From positions 62,001-126,000 of the forward strand of contig URLM01000002.1 of the NCBI GenBank assembly GCA_900548775.1: DNA of 64,000 bases, given 5' to 3'. Below, piece after piece: positions 17,220-25,507 of this stretch. This DNA is from an uncultured Olsenella sp. (GTDB lineage: Bacteria > Actinomycetota > Coriobacteriia > Coriobacteriales > Atopobiaceae). Position 1 is the first letter of the stretch. Each line of letters opens with the position of its first letter. The translations under genes and the position numbers were made by a program. The notes beneath the pieces were generated by a model. That model saw nothing but the letters and a program-made list of their open reading frames with translations, was not told the DNA's origin and did not search any database.

Positions 17220-17591
17220 TTACGCCTTCTTCTTGGCACCGATCTGACGCTTCTTGCCCTTGCGGGTACGAGCGTTGGTGTGGGTGCGCTGACCGCGGAC
17301 GGGGAGGCCCTTGCGGTGGCGAAGGCCACGGTAGCAGCCGATCTCCATCAGACGGGCAATGTTCTGCCTCACCTCACGGCGAAGGTCGCCCTCGGTGGTG
17401 TAGTTGGCATCGATGTAGTCACGAAGCTTGGTGACCTCGTCCTCCGTCAGGTCCTTGACGCGAGTGGAGGGGTCAACACCGGTCTCCGCGCAGATCTTGG
17501 TTGCGCTGGTCTGGCCGATGCCGTAAAGGTAGGTGAGTCCGACCTCGACACGCTTGTCACGCGGAAGGTCGACGCCATTGATACGGGCCAA
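17220..17591 (-). CDS. rpsM: 30S ribosomal protein S13
   Basis: 123 aa. ARINGVDLPRDKRVEVGLTY at the N terminus and the basic tail RGQRTHTNARTRKG are typical. S13 forms a subunit bridge and contacts P-site tRNA. A gap of 12 nt separates it from rpsK. Confidence 0.97.
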   Translation of the reverse strand: MARINGVDLPRDKRVEVGLTYLYGIGQTSATKICAETGVDPSTRVKDLTEDEVTKLRDYIDANYTTEGDLRREVRQNIARLMEIGCYRGLRHRKGLPVRGQRTHTNARTRKGKKRQIGAKKKA

Positions 17592-17612
17592 CGTGAGTCT
17601 CCTCTCAGTTAT

Positions 17613-17726
17613 CTAGCCCTGACGCTGCTTGTGGCGCGGGTTCTCGCAGATTACGTATACCTTGCCATGGCGACGAATGATCTTGCACTTGTCGCACATC
17701 TTCTTGACCGAAGGACGTACCTTCAT
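17613..17726 (-). CDS. rpmJ: 50S ribosomal protein L36 (zinc form)
   Basis: 37 aa. The protein starts MKVRPSVKKMCDKCK and ends ENPRHKQRQG. It keeps the Zn ligands C-x2-C, C and H, so it is the zinc-binding form. It lies between infA and rpsM, as is usual. Confidence 0.95.
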   Translation of the reverse strand: MKVRPSVKKMCDKCKIIRRHGKVYVICENPRHKQRQG

Positions 17727-17851
17727 GTGTCTTCCTTCCAGTAGACAGTACCTGTACTGGTAGTGCATCTGGCCCGGCAGGTGGTGCTGCCTGGCGCTTC
17801 TATCTCATCGCCCAGCCGCAGGCGTGAATAACCGACCGTTGTCCGCAGCGC

Positions 17852-18070
17852 CTACTTGTAACGGTAGGTAATGCGACCCCTCGTGAGGTCATACGGCGAA
17901 ATCTCCACCACGACCTTGTCGCCGGGAAGAATCCTGATGTAGTTCATCCGAATCTTCCCCGAGATCGTGCAGAGGATGGTCTTGCCGTTCTCAAGCTCGA
18001 CGTTGAACATGGCGTTGGGCAGGGGCTCGATGACCTTGCCCTCAAGCTCGATAGCATCCTGTTTGCTCAA
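17852..18070 (-). CDS. infA: Translation initiation factor IF-1
   Basis: 72 aa from a TTG start at 18070, preceded by GAGAGGG. This start gives the family's exact length and the usual N terminus (SKQDAIELEGKV); a longer in-frame start at 18103 would add 11 unconserved residues. The single OB fold has GKTILCTISGKIRMNYIRIL. IF-1 occupies the ribosomal A site during initiation. Confidence 0.95.
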   Translation of the reverse strand: MSKQDAIELEGKVIEPLPNAMFNVELENGKTILCTISGKIRMNYIRILPGDKVVVEISPYDLTRGRITYRYK

Positions 18071-18128
18071 ATTCGACCCTCTCAACGCTGTGACAGCGAC
18101 CAAATATCTTACCTAAAATCCTCACAAA

Positions 18129-18163
18129 CGTCCACGTTGCACGTAATTCGCACAACGTGGACG
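18129..18163 (-). repeat. Perfect 11-bp hairpin between map and infA
   Basis: CGTCCACGTTG and CAACGTGGACG flank a 13-nt loop in the 113-nt gap between map and infA. It has no following T-run, so a processing site or regulatory stem is as likely as a terminator. Confidence 0.5.
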
Positions 18164-18183
18164 CAGTCTGTCGAGATGGGAGG

Positions 18184-18978
18184 CTATGACTGCCTTTGCC
18201 CGCCTTGCATCTCGCACCAAGGCCCAATGTCATCGGTGGTGAGAATGACGGGCCCATCGTTGGTGATGGCGATGGTGTTCTCGTAGTGGGCGGCAGGCAT
18301 GTTGTCGTTGGTAACGACGGTCCAGCCATTTGAGAGCGTATGAGATGCATACGAGCCCATGGTTATCATCGGCTCGATGGCGATGACCATCCCCACCTGC
18401 AGCCTAACGCCGCGCCCGCGCTTCCCGTAGTTGGGAACGTTTGGGTCCTCGTGCATGACGCGGCCAACGCCGTGACCAACGTAGTCGCGAACGACGCCGT
18501 AACCGTTCGACTCGGCAAGCTCCTGGATGGCGGCTCCGATGTCACCGAGTCTGTTGCCTGGAACTGCCTGCTCGATGCCTGCCTTGAGGCAGTCGCGCGT
18601 TACCTCGCAGAGGCCCTTTCGCTCATCGGACACGTTGCCCACATAGAATGTCCAGGCATTGTCACCGACCCAACCCCCAAGAGTTGCCCCGGTGTCGACG
18701 GAGATGATGTCCCCCTCCTCGAGTGCAACTGCCGGGGAGGGAATTCCGTGCACGATCTGCTCGTTGACGGAAGAGCAGATGCTCGCCGGGAAACCACCGT
18801 AACCCTTAAACGTTGGGGTTGCCCCATGCAGGCGAATGTAGCCCTCGACGACCTGGTCGATCTCGCGAGTGGTGATGCCTGGCCGGACCATCTCCCCGGC
18901 ACGGCGAAGGGCCGCCTTGGACACTGCCCCGGCGGCCTTCATCTGCTCGATTTGCTCAGGCTTCTTGATGTGGATCAT
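18184..18978 (-). CDS. map: Methionine aminopeptidase, type I
   Basis: 264 aa, removing the initiator methionine. The five metal ligands are recognisable: Asp in ISVDTGA and GWVGDNAW, His in YVGHGVG, and Glu in IAIEPM and the C-terminal region. ICSSVNEQIVHGIP binds substrate. Its ATG overlaps the adk stop by 4 nt (ATGA), indicating translational coupling. Confidence 0.96.
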   Translation of the reverse strand: MIHIKKPEQIEQMKAAGAVSKAALRRAGEMVRPGITTREIDQVVEGYIRLHGATPTFKGYGGFPASICSSVNEQIVHGIPSPAVALEEGDIISVDTGATLGGWVGDNAWTFYVGNVSDERKGLCEVTRDCLKAGIEQAVPGNRLGDIGAAIQELAESNGYGVVRDYVGHGVGRVMHEDPNVPNYGKRGRGVRLQVGMVIAIEPMITMGSYASHTLSNGWTVVTNDNMPAAHYENTIAITNDGPVILTTDDIGPWCEMQGGQRQS

Positions 18979-19601
18979 GCGGTAAGGAGAGCCTTGACGT
19001 CGGCATAGACCTCGTCGACCGGCCTGTCTCCATCGACCTCCTTGAGAATCGAGTGACCGCGATAGTACTCGACGAGAGGAGCCGTCTGCGTCTGGTACAC
19101 GTCCAGGCGCTTCTGGATGGTCTCGGGCTTGTCATCGTCGCGCTGGTACATCTCGCCACCGCAGCGCGGGCACACGTCGACGCCGGCTGGAGCTGTGTAA
19201 CCGCACGAGCGGCAGGTCCTGCGCGAGCTCAGGCGCTTGACGATGACGTCGGGCTTCACGTCCACGAGAAGGGCGGCGTCGAGGTTGCGCTCCATGGACG
19301 CAAGCTCGGAGTCAAGCGTAACGGCCTGGGCGGTGTTGCGAGGAAAGCCGTCCAGGATGAAGCCCGCCTGCGCATCGTCGGCCTGGAGACGCTCCTTCAC
19401 GAGGTTGATGACGAGCTGGTCAGGCACGAGCTTACCGGCGTCCATGTAGGACTTGGCCTCGATGCCGAGCTTGGACTGTGCCTTGACGGCAGCGCGGAGA
19501 AGGTCGCCGGTTGAGATGTGGACGAGCCCAAACTCCTCCACGAGCTTCTGTGCCTGCGTCCCCTTTCCTGCGCCTGGGGCACCGAGAAGAACGATGTTCA
19601 T
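18975..19601 (-). CDS. adk: Adenylate kinase (zinc-lid form)
   Basis: 208 aa, start at 19601 after AAGGGGG with 6-nt spacing. The P-loop GAPGAGKGTQ, FILDGFPRN and a lid carrying four Cys (CRSCGYT, CPRCGG) are seen. The enzyme interconverts ATP + AMP and 2 ADP. A strong terminator hairpin sits just upstream, between secY and adk. Confidence 0.96.
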   Translation of the reverse strand: MNIVLLGAPGAGKGTQAQKLVEEFGLVHISTGDLLRAAVKAQSKLGIEAKSYMDAGKLVPDQLVINLVKERLQADDAQAGFILDGFPRNTAQAVTLDSELASMERNLDAALLVDVKPDVIVKRLSSRRTCRSCGYTAPAGVDVCPRCGGEMYQRDDDKPETIQKRLDVYQTQTAPLVEYYRGHSILKEVDGDRPVDEVYADVKALLTA

Positions 19602-19616
19602 GTGCATCCCCCTTCG

Positions 19617-19650
19617 AAAAAAGGGGTGTCGGCCAGTCGACCGACACCCC
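19617..19650 (-). terminator. Intrinsic terminator between secY and adk
   Basis: On the minus strand, GGGGTGTCGG pairs with CCGACACCCC around TCGACTGG or its equivalent, followed by six Ts. It lies 16 nt after the secY stop, and the adk SD starts 3 nt after the T-run. It must be partial, or adk must have a promoter inside secY. Confidence 0.85.
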
Positions 19651-19665
19651 CGCACAACAAATTGC

Positions 19666-20943
19666 CTACTTGAAGAATCCGTCGTAGTTGTGCATCTTGA
19701 GCTGGCTCTCGAGCGATGCGATCGTGTCCATGGCAACGCCGACCATGATGAGCACCGAGGTCCCGCCGAACGACTGTATGAGCGTGTCGTTGGTGAACCA
19801 GAAGATGATGGTTGGCACCACGGCGAGAACTGCCATGAAAATCGCCCCAGGCAGCGTGACGTGGTCAATAGTGCTCTTGATGTAGGACGCCGTCGCCGCG
19901 CCAGGCCTTACTCCGGGGATGAAGCCGCCCTGCTTGCGCAGCTGATCGGCCGTCTCCTCGGGGTTGAAGACCATCGAGGTGTAGAAGTAGGCGAAGAACA
20001 CGATGAGCACAACGGAGAGGACCCAGTTAAGCCAGCCCGAGGAGAGGGCGTTGGCAACCGCCTGAATCCAGTCCACGCCAGGGAAGAACACGGCGATCTG
20101 GGCCGGGAAGTACAGAACCGCAGAGGCGAAGATGATGGGAACGACGCCTGCCGTGTTCACCTTGATCGGGAGATAGGTGTTCTGACCACCCATGACCCGA
20201 CGACCCACGACGCGCTTCGCGTACTGCACGGGAATACGGCGCTGCCCTCGCTCCACATAGACGATCAGGGGCACGACCGCCACGATCACGATGAGCGTGA
20301 TGATGGTGAGCAGGGCGTTGCCGTTGGTCGTCACCGAGGAGATGAGCGCGGAGGGCAGCCCGGACATGATGTTCGCGAAGATGATCAGGGACATGCCGTT
20401 GCCAACGCCACGCTGGGTGATGACCTCACCCAGCCACATGATGATCACGGCGCCGACAAGCATCGTGAAGACCACAATGACGTTCTCGAGTGCCTCGGGA
20501 ATCCCCATCTGGGAGAACGTTACGCCAAAGCTCTTGAAGTAGAAGAGATAGGCGATCGCGTTGAGGAGTGCGAGGCCGATGGTGAGGTAGCGGGTGTACT
20601 GCGTGATCTTGCGCTGACCCGACTCCCCCTCCTTGGCAAGCTCTCCCAGCGAGGGGACCACCGCTTGGAACATCTGGAGGATGATCTGCGCGGTGATGTA
20701 AGGCATGATGCCCAGGCTGAACACGGACATGCGCGAGAGGGCGCCGCCCGAGAACAGGTTGAGCACCGCCATGGCGCCGCTCGAGGAGACGCCGGCGGCA
20801 TACGCGCTCAGCATCTCCTGGAACGGGGCCCCAGGCACGGGAAGGTACGCACCGAACCGGTAGAGGACGAGAACCCCCACGGTGAGGAGAATCTTCTTCC
20901 TCAGCTCCGGAACTCGGAAAGCGTTGGCGATTCCGTTTAGCAC
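19666..20943 (-). CDS. secY: Protein translocase subunit SecY
   Basis: 425 aa with ten membrane helices forming the Sec channel. RFGAYLPVPG at the start, the plug region, GGALSRMSVFSLGIMPYITA and the C-terminal region typical of SecY are present. It overlaps rplO by 7 nt. SecE is encoded at 52.8-53.2 kb; no secG is in the window. Confidence 0.97.
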   Translation of the reverse strand: MLNGIANAFRVPELRKKILLTVGVLVLYRFGAYLPVPGAPFQEMLSAYAAGVSSSGAMAVLNLFSGGALSRMSVFSLGIMPYITAQIILQMFQAVVPSLGELAKEGESGQRKITQYTRYLTIGLALLNAIAYLFYFKSFGVTFSQMGIPEALENVIVVFTMLVGAVIIMWLGEVITQRGVGNGMSLIIFANIMSGLPSALISSVTTNGNALLTIITLIVIVAVVPLIVYVERGQRRIPVQYAKRVVGRRVMGGQNTYLPIKVNTAGVVPIIFASAVLYFPAQIAVFFPGVDWIQAVANALSSGWLNWVLSVVLIVFFAYFYTSMVFNPEETADQLRKQGGFIPGVRPGAATASYIKSTIDHVTLPGAIFMAVLAVVPTIIFWFTNDTLIQSFGGTSVLIMVGVAMDTIASLESQLKMHNYDGFFK

Positions 20944-21386
20944 GCCGGCTCGACCTTTCCTCCGGCCGCCTCAATCTTAGTCTTGGCCGAGGCGGAAACC
21001 TTGTCCACCTTGACAGTGAGCTTCTTGGTGAGCTCGCCGTCACCGAGGACCTTCACGGGAACATAGGTGCGCTTGATGATGCCCTTTGCGACGAGAGACT
21101 CGACGTCGACGGTGTCGCCGTCCTCAAAGACCTCCTGGAGACGGGCGACGTTCACGGGAGCGTACTCGACGCGGTTGGGGTTCCTGAAGCCGGGGAGCTT
21201 AGGCAGGCGCATGGCGAGCGGCTGCTGGCCGCCCTCGAAGCCGGCGCCCTTGCCGCCGCCGGAGCGGGAGAGCTGACCCTTGGTGCCGCGGCCGGCGGTG
21301 GTGCCGTGGCCGGAAGAGTTGCCGCGACCGATGCGCTTGCGGTTCTTCCTGGAGCCCTCTGCGGGGCGCAGATCATTGAGCTGCAT
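20937..21386 (-). CDS. rplO: 50S ribosomal protein L15
   Basis: 149 aa. LNDLRPAEGSRKNRKRIGRG and the Gly-rich stretch SSGHGTTAGRGTKGQ are hallmark sequences. It is a late 50S assembly protein, encoded between rpmD and secY. Confidence 0.97.
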   Translation of the reverse strand: MQLNDLRPAEGSRKNRKRIGRGNSSGHGTTAGRGTKGQLSRSGGGKGAGFEGGQQPLAMRLPKLPGFRNPNRVEYAPVNVARLQEVFEDGDTVDVESLVAKGIIKRTYVPVKVLGDGELTKKLTVKVDKVSASAKTKIEAAGGKVEPAC

Positions 21387-21397
21387 TTGGGTGACTC

Positions 21398-21586
21398 CTA
21401 GTTCTCTTCAACGGTCACGAGGTGCTTGACCTTGAAGATCATGCCTCGGACGCTGGGGTTGTCGGGCAGGACGGCGACGTCGCCGATCTTGCGAAGGCCC
21501 ATGGCACGGCAGGTGGCCGTCTGGTCCTTCTTCACCTGCGTCACGGCACTGCGGACGAGGGTGACGGTGAGCTTCTTCTCTGCCAT
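21398..21586 (-). CDS. rpmD: 50S ribosomal protein L30
   Basis: 62 aa. LTVTLVRSAVTQVKKDQTA, then GLRKIGDVAVLPDNPSVRGM, is standard L30. Usual place between rpsE and rplO. Confidence 0.96.
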   Translation of the reverse strand: MAEKKLTVTLVRSAVTQVKKDQTATCRAMGLRKIGDVAVLPDNPSVRGMIFKVKHLVTVEEN

Positions 21587-21588
21587 CG

Positions 21589-22110
21589 CTAGTTCTCCTT
21601 CCCGACGAACATCTCGGAGACGGTGAGGCCACGGCGCTCAGCGGTCTCCTGGGGGCTGGAGAGCTCCTTCAGGCCCTCGGCAGCAGCCTTGATGATGTTC
21701 ATGGCGTTGTCGGTGCCCAGGGACTTGGAAAGGACGTTGGTGATGCCAGCGAGCTCGAAGAGCGGGCGCACGGGGCCGCCGGCGATGACGCCGGTACCCT
21801 CGATAGCCGGCTTGATGAGAACGCGGCCCGCACCGTAGTGACCCTCGACCGTGTGGGGAACGCTGCCCTCGGCGGTGACGGGAACCTTGAACATGTTCTT
21901 CTTGGCGTCCTCGACGCCCTTCTGAATTGCCAGGGGCACCTCGGTGGAACGGCCCATGCCAAGACCGACGTTGCCCTTGCCGTCGCCAACGACGACGAGA
22001 GCCACGAGGGACATGCGACGGCCGCCCTTGACGGTCTTGGAGACGCGGTGGATGTAGACGACGCGCTCCTGAAGATCCGTGTCCTGCTGGCGCTTACGAT
22101 CACGTGCCAT
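21589..22110 (-). CDS. rpsE: 30S ribosomal protein S5
   Basis: 173 aa. It begins with the double-stranded RNA-binding fold (ERVVYIHRVSKTVKGGRRMS) and contains GVIAGGPVRPLFELAGI. S5 affects decoding accuracy and RNA unwinding at the mRNA entry channel. Only 2 nt separate it from rpmD. Confidence 0.97.
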   Translation of the reverse strand: MARDRKRQQDTDLQERVVYIHRVSKTVKGGRRMSLVALVVVGDGKGNVGLGMGRSTEVPLAIQKGVEDAKKNMFKVPVTAEGSVPHTVEGHYGAGRVLIKPAIEGTGVIAGGPVRPLFELAGITNVLSKSLGTDNAMNIIKAAAEGLKELSSPQETAERRGLTVSEMFVGKEN

Positions 22111-22119
22111 TGAATCCTC

Positions 22120-22488
22120 CTAGAACTTCAGGCCCGCGCTGCGGGCACCGTCTGCCAGAGCCTGGACACGGCCGTGATAGATGCGGCCGCCACGGTCGAA
22201 CCTGACCGTGGTGATGCCCTTCTCGATGGCACGCTTGCCAACGAGCTCGCCCACGAACGCGGCGGCCTCCTTGTTGGAGCCCACCTTCCCGGTTGCGCGG
22301 AACTCGGGGTCGAGGGTCGAGGCAGAGCACAGCGTCTTGCCCTCGGTGTCATCGATGACCTGAGCGTAGATGTTGGCGTTGGTGCGGTGCACGCAGAGGC
22401 GGGGACGCTCTGGGGTACCGAAGATCTTGGCGCGGACGCGACGCTTGCGACGCGCGAGGCCGGCTGCCTTCTTCTGATACTTGTTCAT
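22120..22488 (-). CDS. rplR: 50S ribosomal protein L18
   Basis: 122 aa. RRVRAKIFGTPERPRLCVHR and the C-terminal FDRGGRIYHGRVQALADGAR bind 5S rRNA together with L5. Confidence 0.97.
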   Translation of the reverse strand: MNKYQKKAAGLARRKRRVRAKIFGTPERPRLCVHRTNANIYAQVIDDTEGKTLCSASTLDPEFRATGKVGSNKEAAAFVGELVGKRAIEKGITTVRFDRGGRIYHGRVQALADGARSAGLKF

Positions 22489-22548
22489 TCCTTCTCCTTA
22501 GTCACGCCACCACCTGACGGGGTGATGGTCTTGTGCCTGGTCCTAATA

Positions 22549-23085
22549 CTACTTGGCGGCCTTGCCGAGCTTGCGGCGGATGTGCTCGCCCTCGTAGTGG
22601 ATACCCTTGCCCTTGTACGGCTCAGGCGGACGCTTCTCGCGGATCTCGGCGGCAACCTGACCGACCTGCTCCTTGGAGATGCCCTTCACCGTGATGTGGG
22701 TGTTGTCGGGCACCTCGAACGAGATGTTCTCGGGGCAGGCGAAGATGACGGGGTGAGAATAGCCGAGGGAGAGGTCGAGGTCCTTGCCCTTGAGCGCGGC
22801 ACGATAGCCGACGCCCGTGAGCTCGAGCTTCTTCTCGAAGCCCTCGGAGACGCCCACGACCATGTTGTGGATGAGGGTGCGGACGAGGCCCTGCTGAGCG
22901 TTGGACTCCTTGGACTCGTCAACGCGGGCGACCGTGAGGACGTCACCCTCCTGGGTAATGCTCACCAGGTCAGAGAAGGTACGGGTGAGCTCGCCCTTGC
23001 TGCCCTTGGCAGAGACGGTGGTGCCGTCGATGGTCACCGTGACTCCAGCCGGAATCTGGACAGGCTTCTTACCAATACGAGACAT
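22549..23085 (-). CDS. rplF: 50S ribosomal protein L6
   Basis: 178 aa. It begins MSRIGKKPVQIPAGV and ends with RPPEPYKGKGIHYEGE, the conserved 23S sarcin-ricin-loop contact region. Two tandem alpha-beta domains, full length. Confidence 0.97.
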   Translation of the reverse strand: MSRIGKKPVQIPAGVTVTIDGTTVSAKGSKGELTRTFSDLVSITQEGDVLTVARVDESKESNAQQGLVRTLIHNMVVGVSEGFEKKLELTGVGYRAALKGKDLDLSLGYSHPVIFACPENISFEVPDNTHITVKGISKEQVGQVAAEIREKRPPEPYKGKGIHYEGEHIRRKLGKAAK

Positions 23086-23114
23086 TGTCTCCTCCTATCT
23101 TGATTCAGCCGGAG

Positions 23115-23513
23115 TTACCAGATGTAGGCGATGACCTCGCCGCCGACGCCGAGCTTGCGGGCGTCGCGGTCGCACATCATGCCCTTGGAAGTAGAGATAA
23201 CGGCAGTGCCGAGGCCGCCCAGGACGCGGGGAAGCTTGTCCGCCTGGGAGTAGATGCGAAGGCCCGGCTTGGAGATGCGACGGATGCCGCGGATCACGCG
23301 GGCGCGCCTGTTGCCGTACTTAAGCGTAATGTGAAGGGTCTTCTGGGGCTTGGTGTCCTCCACCTCGTAGCCCTCGATGTAACCCTCCTCCTTGATGACG
23401 CGAGCGATCTCGACGAGCACCTTGGTCGAAGGCATGGAGACCTCGGCCTTGCCCGCTGAGTTCGCGTTGCGGATGCGCGTCAGCATGTCTGAAATGGGAT
23501 CGGTAATCTTCAT
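23115..23513 (-). CDS. rpsH: 30S ribosomal protein S8
   Basis: 132 aa, start at 23513 (KITDPISDMLTRIRNA) after GAAGGATCA. GLRIYSQADKLPRVLGGLG and TSKGMMCDRDARKLGVGGE bind the 16S central domain. In many bacteria S8 is the spc operon repressor acting at the rplE start. Confidence 0.97.
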   Translation of the reverse strand: MKITDPISDMLTRIRNANSAGKAEVSMPSTKVLVEIARVIKEEGYIEGYEVEDTKPQKTLHITLKYGNRRARVIRGIRRISKPGLRIYSQADKLPRVLGGLGTAVISTSKGMMCDRDARKLGVGGEVIAYIW

Positions 23514-23600
23514 TGATCCTTCTCCTTCGTCATGATGAAACTGCGTGTCCGGTTCGCCCAAACCCGTGGCGTGGGCGCCTGGACGCCAGAGCCCTGCGCC

Positions 23601-23786
23601 CTACCAGCTTGCCTTGCGGACGCCAGGAAGCTCGCCCTTGCTCGCCAGCTCGCGGAAGCACACACGGCAGAGCCCGAACTTGCGATAGACGGAGTGGGGA
23701 CGCCCACAACGCTGGCAGCGGTTCTGCTTGCGCGTCGAGAACTTCGGCTCGCGGTTCGCCTTGACGATCATCGATGTCTTAGCCAC
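23601..23786 (-). CDS. rpsZ: 30S ribosomal protein S14, type Z (zinc)
   Basis: 61 aa from a GTG start at 23786 with GAAGGAGGATTT upstream. It has the zinc knuckle CQRCG...CRVCF. It is the short zinc-dependent S14 form; no zinc-free paralogue is in the window. Confidence 0.96.
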   Translation of the reverse strand: MAKTSMIVKANREPKFSTRKQNRCQRCGRPHSVYRKFGLCRVCFRELASKGELPGVRKASW

Positions 23787-23854
23787 AAATCCTCCTTCAT
23801 AGTGCATCTTGACCGCCCGGGACCACCCCGGGCGAGGTCATTGCAATAGTTGGC

Positions 23855-24415
23855 CTACTCCGCCTTGAACGGGAAGTGGAAGGCGTCGAGAAGCGCCTTG
23901 CCCTCCTCGTCGGTGGGAGCGGTGGTCACGATGGTGATGTCCATGCCGCGCGTGCGGTCGATCTTGTCGAAGTCGATCTCGGGGAAGATCAGCTGCTCGG
24001 TCACGCCCATGGAGTAGTTGCCACGGCCGTCGAAGCTCTTGGCCGAAAGGCCGCGGAAGTCGCGGATGCGCGGGATGGCGACGGCAATGAGGCGGTCGAG
24101 GAACTCCCACATGCGGTCGCCGCGGAGGGTGACCTTGGCGCCGATGGCCTGGCCGGCGCGCAGGTGGAAGGTTGCGATGGACTTGCGGGCGTGCGTGACC
24201 AGGGGCTGCTGGCCGGTGATGGCGCGCAGGTCTGCGACGGCGCCGTCAATCGCCTTGGAATCGGTCGCGGCCTCGCCAACGCCCATGTTCACGACGATCT
24301 TCTCGAAGCGAGGGATCTGCATGACGTTGCCGTAGTTGAACTGCTTCTGCAGCTCGTCGCGGACCTCGTCGTAGTACTTCTGCTTGAGGCGGGGCACGTA
24401 CTTCTCTTCTGCCAT
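23855..24415 (-). CDS. rplE: 50S ribosomal protein L5
   Basis: 186 aa, start at 24415 after TAAGGAG. FEKIVVNMGVGEA and RDFRGLSAKSFDGRGNYSMG are family blocks. It binds 5S rRNA and contacts P-site tRNA. It is the first gene of the spc unit here, cut off from rplX by a 2.2-kb insert. Confidence 0.97.
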   Translation of the reverse strand: MAEEKYVPRLKQKYYDEVRDELQKQFNYGNVMQIPRFEKIVVNMGVGEAATDSKAIDGAVADLRAITGQQPLVTHARKSIATFHLRAGQAIGAKVTLRGDRMWEFLDRLIAVAIPRIRDFRGLSAKSFDGRGNYSMGVTEQLIFPEIDFDKIDRTRGMDITIVTTAPTDEEGKALLDAFHFPFKAE

Positions 24416-24542
24416 GTTCACTCCTTAAATCTTGGTGGTTTACGTGCGGGGTTTCTTTCTCGCACCCCCTGGGGTGGCAGTCCCAGGAGCCATGTCCTGC
24501 ACCGCGAGACAGAATAATCCCTGCCTAGCGACGCAAGGTAAA

Positions 24543-24572
24543 ATGATAGTGTTTCCGGGATTCTTGTGCCAG
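24543..24572 (-). promoter_or_regulatory. Candidate promoter for the rplE (spc) unit
   Basis: On the minus strand CTGGCA, an 18-bp spacer and TATCAT. The start point would give a ~120-nt leader before rplE. It follows the terminator of the upstream zinc-ribbon gene, so a promoter is expected in this 270-nt gap. Confidence 0.4.
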
Positions 24573-24621
24573 CCCTCTTCTTGGCAGCTTGTGCGGCCGA
24601 GAAATTCTCCTCAGTATCAAC

Positions 24622-24658
24622 ACGAGAAGGCCCCCTCCCGTTAAATCGAGAAGGGGCC
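24622..24658 (-). terminator. Intrinsic terminator after the C-terminal zinc-ribbon gene
   Basis: On the minus strand GGCCCCTTCTCG and CGGGAGGGGGCC form a long stem around ATTTAA, followed by TTCTCG. It isolates the insert from rplE. Confidence 0.7.
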
Positions 24659-24684
24659 GTCATCTAGCTCGTGGAGGGGTTTGT

Positions 24685-25395
24685 CTAATCGAGCTTTGTT
24701 CCGCACTCGCGACAGAAGTGAGAGCCCGGCTCGACTGGGGTGCCGCACTCGGGGCAGAACGACGGGGCGTGAGGCGTCGGCTCACTCGGCTCCGGCGCCT
24801 CCGGAGCCTCGGCGGGCTCAGGCTCAGGCGGCTGTGGGGCGGATGCCTTCGGGGCGGGAGGCTCCGGGGCCTTCTCCGCAGGCGCCACAGGCTCGACTGG
24901 AGGCACTGGATCGGCCTCGGCCGGCGGCAGCTGCGATGCAGGACGGTTCCGCAGCATCTCCTTGATGTCGTTGGTGTTGCGGGTAACGATCACGCTCAGC
25001 ATCACCGACTCGAACGTTACGCGCTCTAAAAGCTCGGTTATCAGGCAGAGAATTGCGCACATGATGAGCGAGACGAGAAACGCCACGATTCCGTCGACGA
25101 GGCTCGCAAGCACGATGGCGAGGAAGAAGAGGGCCGTGAAGATCGCGCAGAAGATGTAGAGCGCCTTCAGGATCTTGTCGATCACCAGCTTGTCGAAGCG
25201 CAGGAACGGGCCCCAGGTGCCTGGGTCCTTCAGCCTGAAGGGCTGTTCGGTGCCGTCGCTCACGTACTTGCGGTATCCCGCGACGGCAAGGACTATCGCA
25301 GCGATGAACGCAATGACCAGGAGTGTGACGAAGATTCCGCCCATGGCGTCTATCCCAAGGCTGGGGCTTCGGTAGCCGTATCCATATCCGTACAT
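24685..25395 (-). CDS. Membrane protein with C-terminal zinc ribbon
   Basis: 236 aa of unknown function. It has a short Tyr/Gly N terminus (MYGYGYGYRSP), three or so membrane helices (about residues 20-40 and 75-125), a Pro/Glu/Ala-rich linker (about 150-205), and a C-terminal zinc ribbon FCPECG...FCRECG. The ribbon and linker probably lie in the cytoplasm. It sits between rplX and rplE, where most bacteria have no gene. A second zinc-ribbon membrane protein of reversed layout interrupts the rpsJ-rplC junction. Confidence 0.8.
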   Translation of the reverse strand: MYGYGYGYRSPSLGIDAMGGIFVTLLVIAFIAAIVLAVAGYRKYVSDGTEQPFRLKDPGTWGPFLRFDKLVIDKILKALYIFCAIFTALFFLAIVLASLVDGIVAFLVSLIMCAILCLITELLERVTFESVMLSVIVTRNTNDIKEMLRNRPASQLPPAEADPVPPVEPVAPAEKAPEPPAPKASAPQPPEPEPAEAPEAPEPSEPTPHAPSFCPECGTPVEPGSHFCRECGTKLD

Positions 25396-25438
25396 AGTGC
25401 TCCCTTCGGTTGGTCGGACGCCTCGCGTCCGATGTCGA

Positions 25439-25462
25439 CGCGCCCCGTGGAAACGGGGCGCG
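25439..25462 (-). terminator. Possible terminator after the hydroxyacid dehydrogenase
   Basis: CGCGCCCCGT and ACGGGGCGCG form a strong stem around 4 nt in the gap before the zinc-ribbon gene. The expected T-run is missing. Confidence 0.4.
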
Positions 25463-25507
25463 GGCCCCCACTTTGGTGTTTACCCATAAGTACAGGGGGG
25501 ATGCGCA

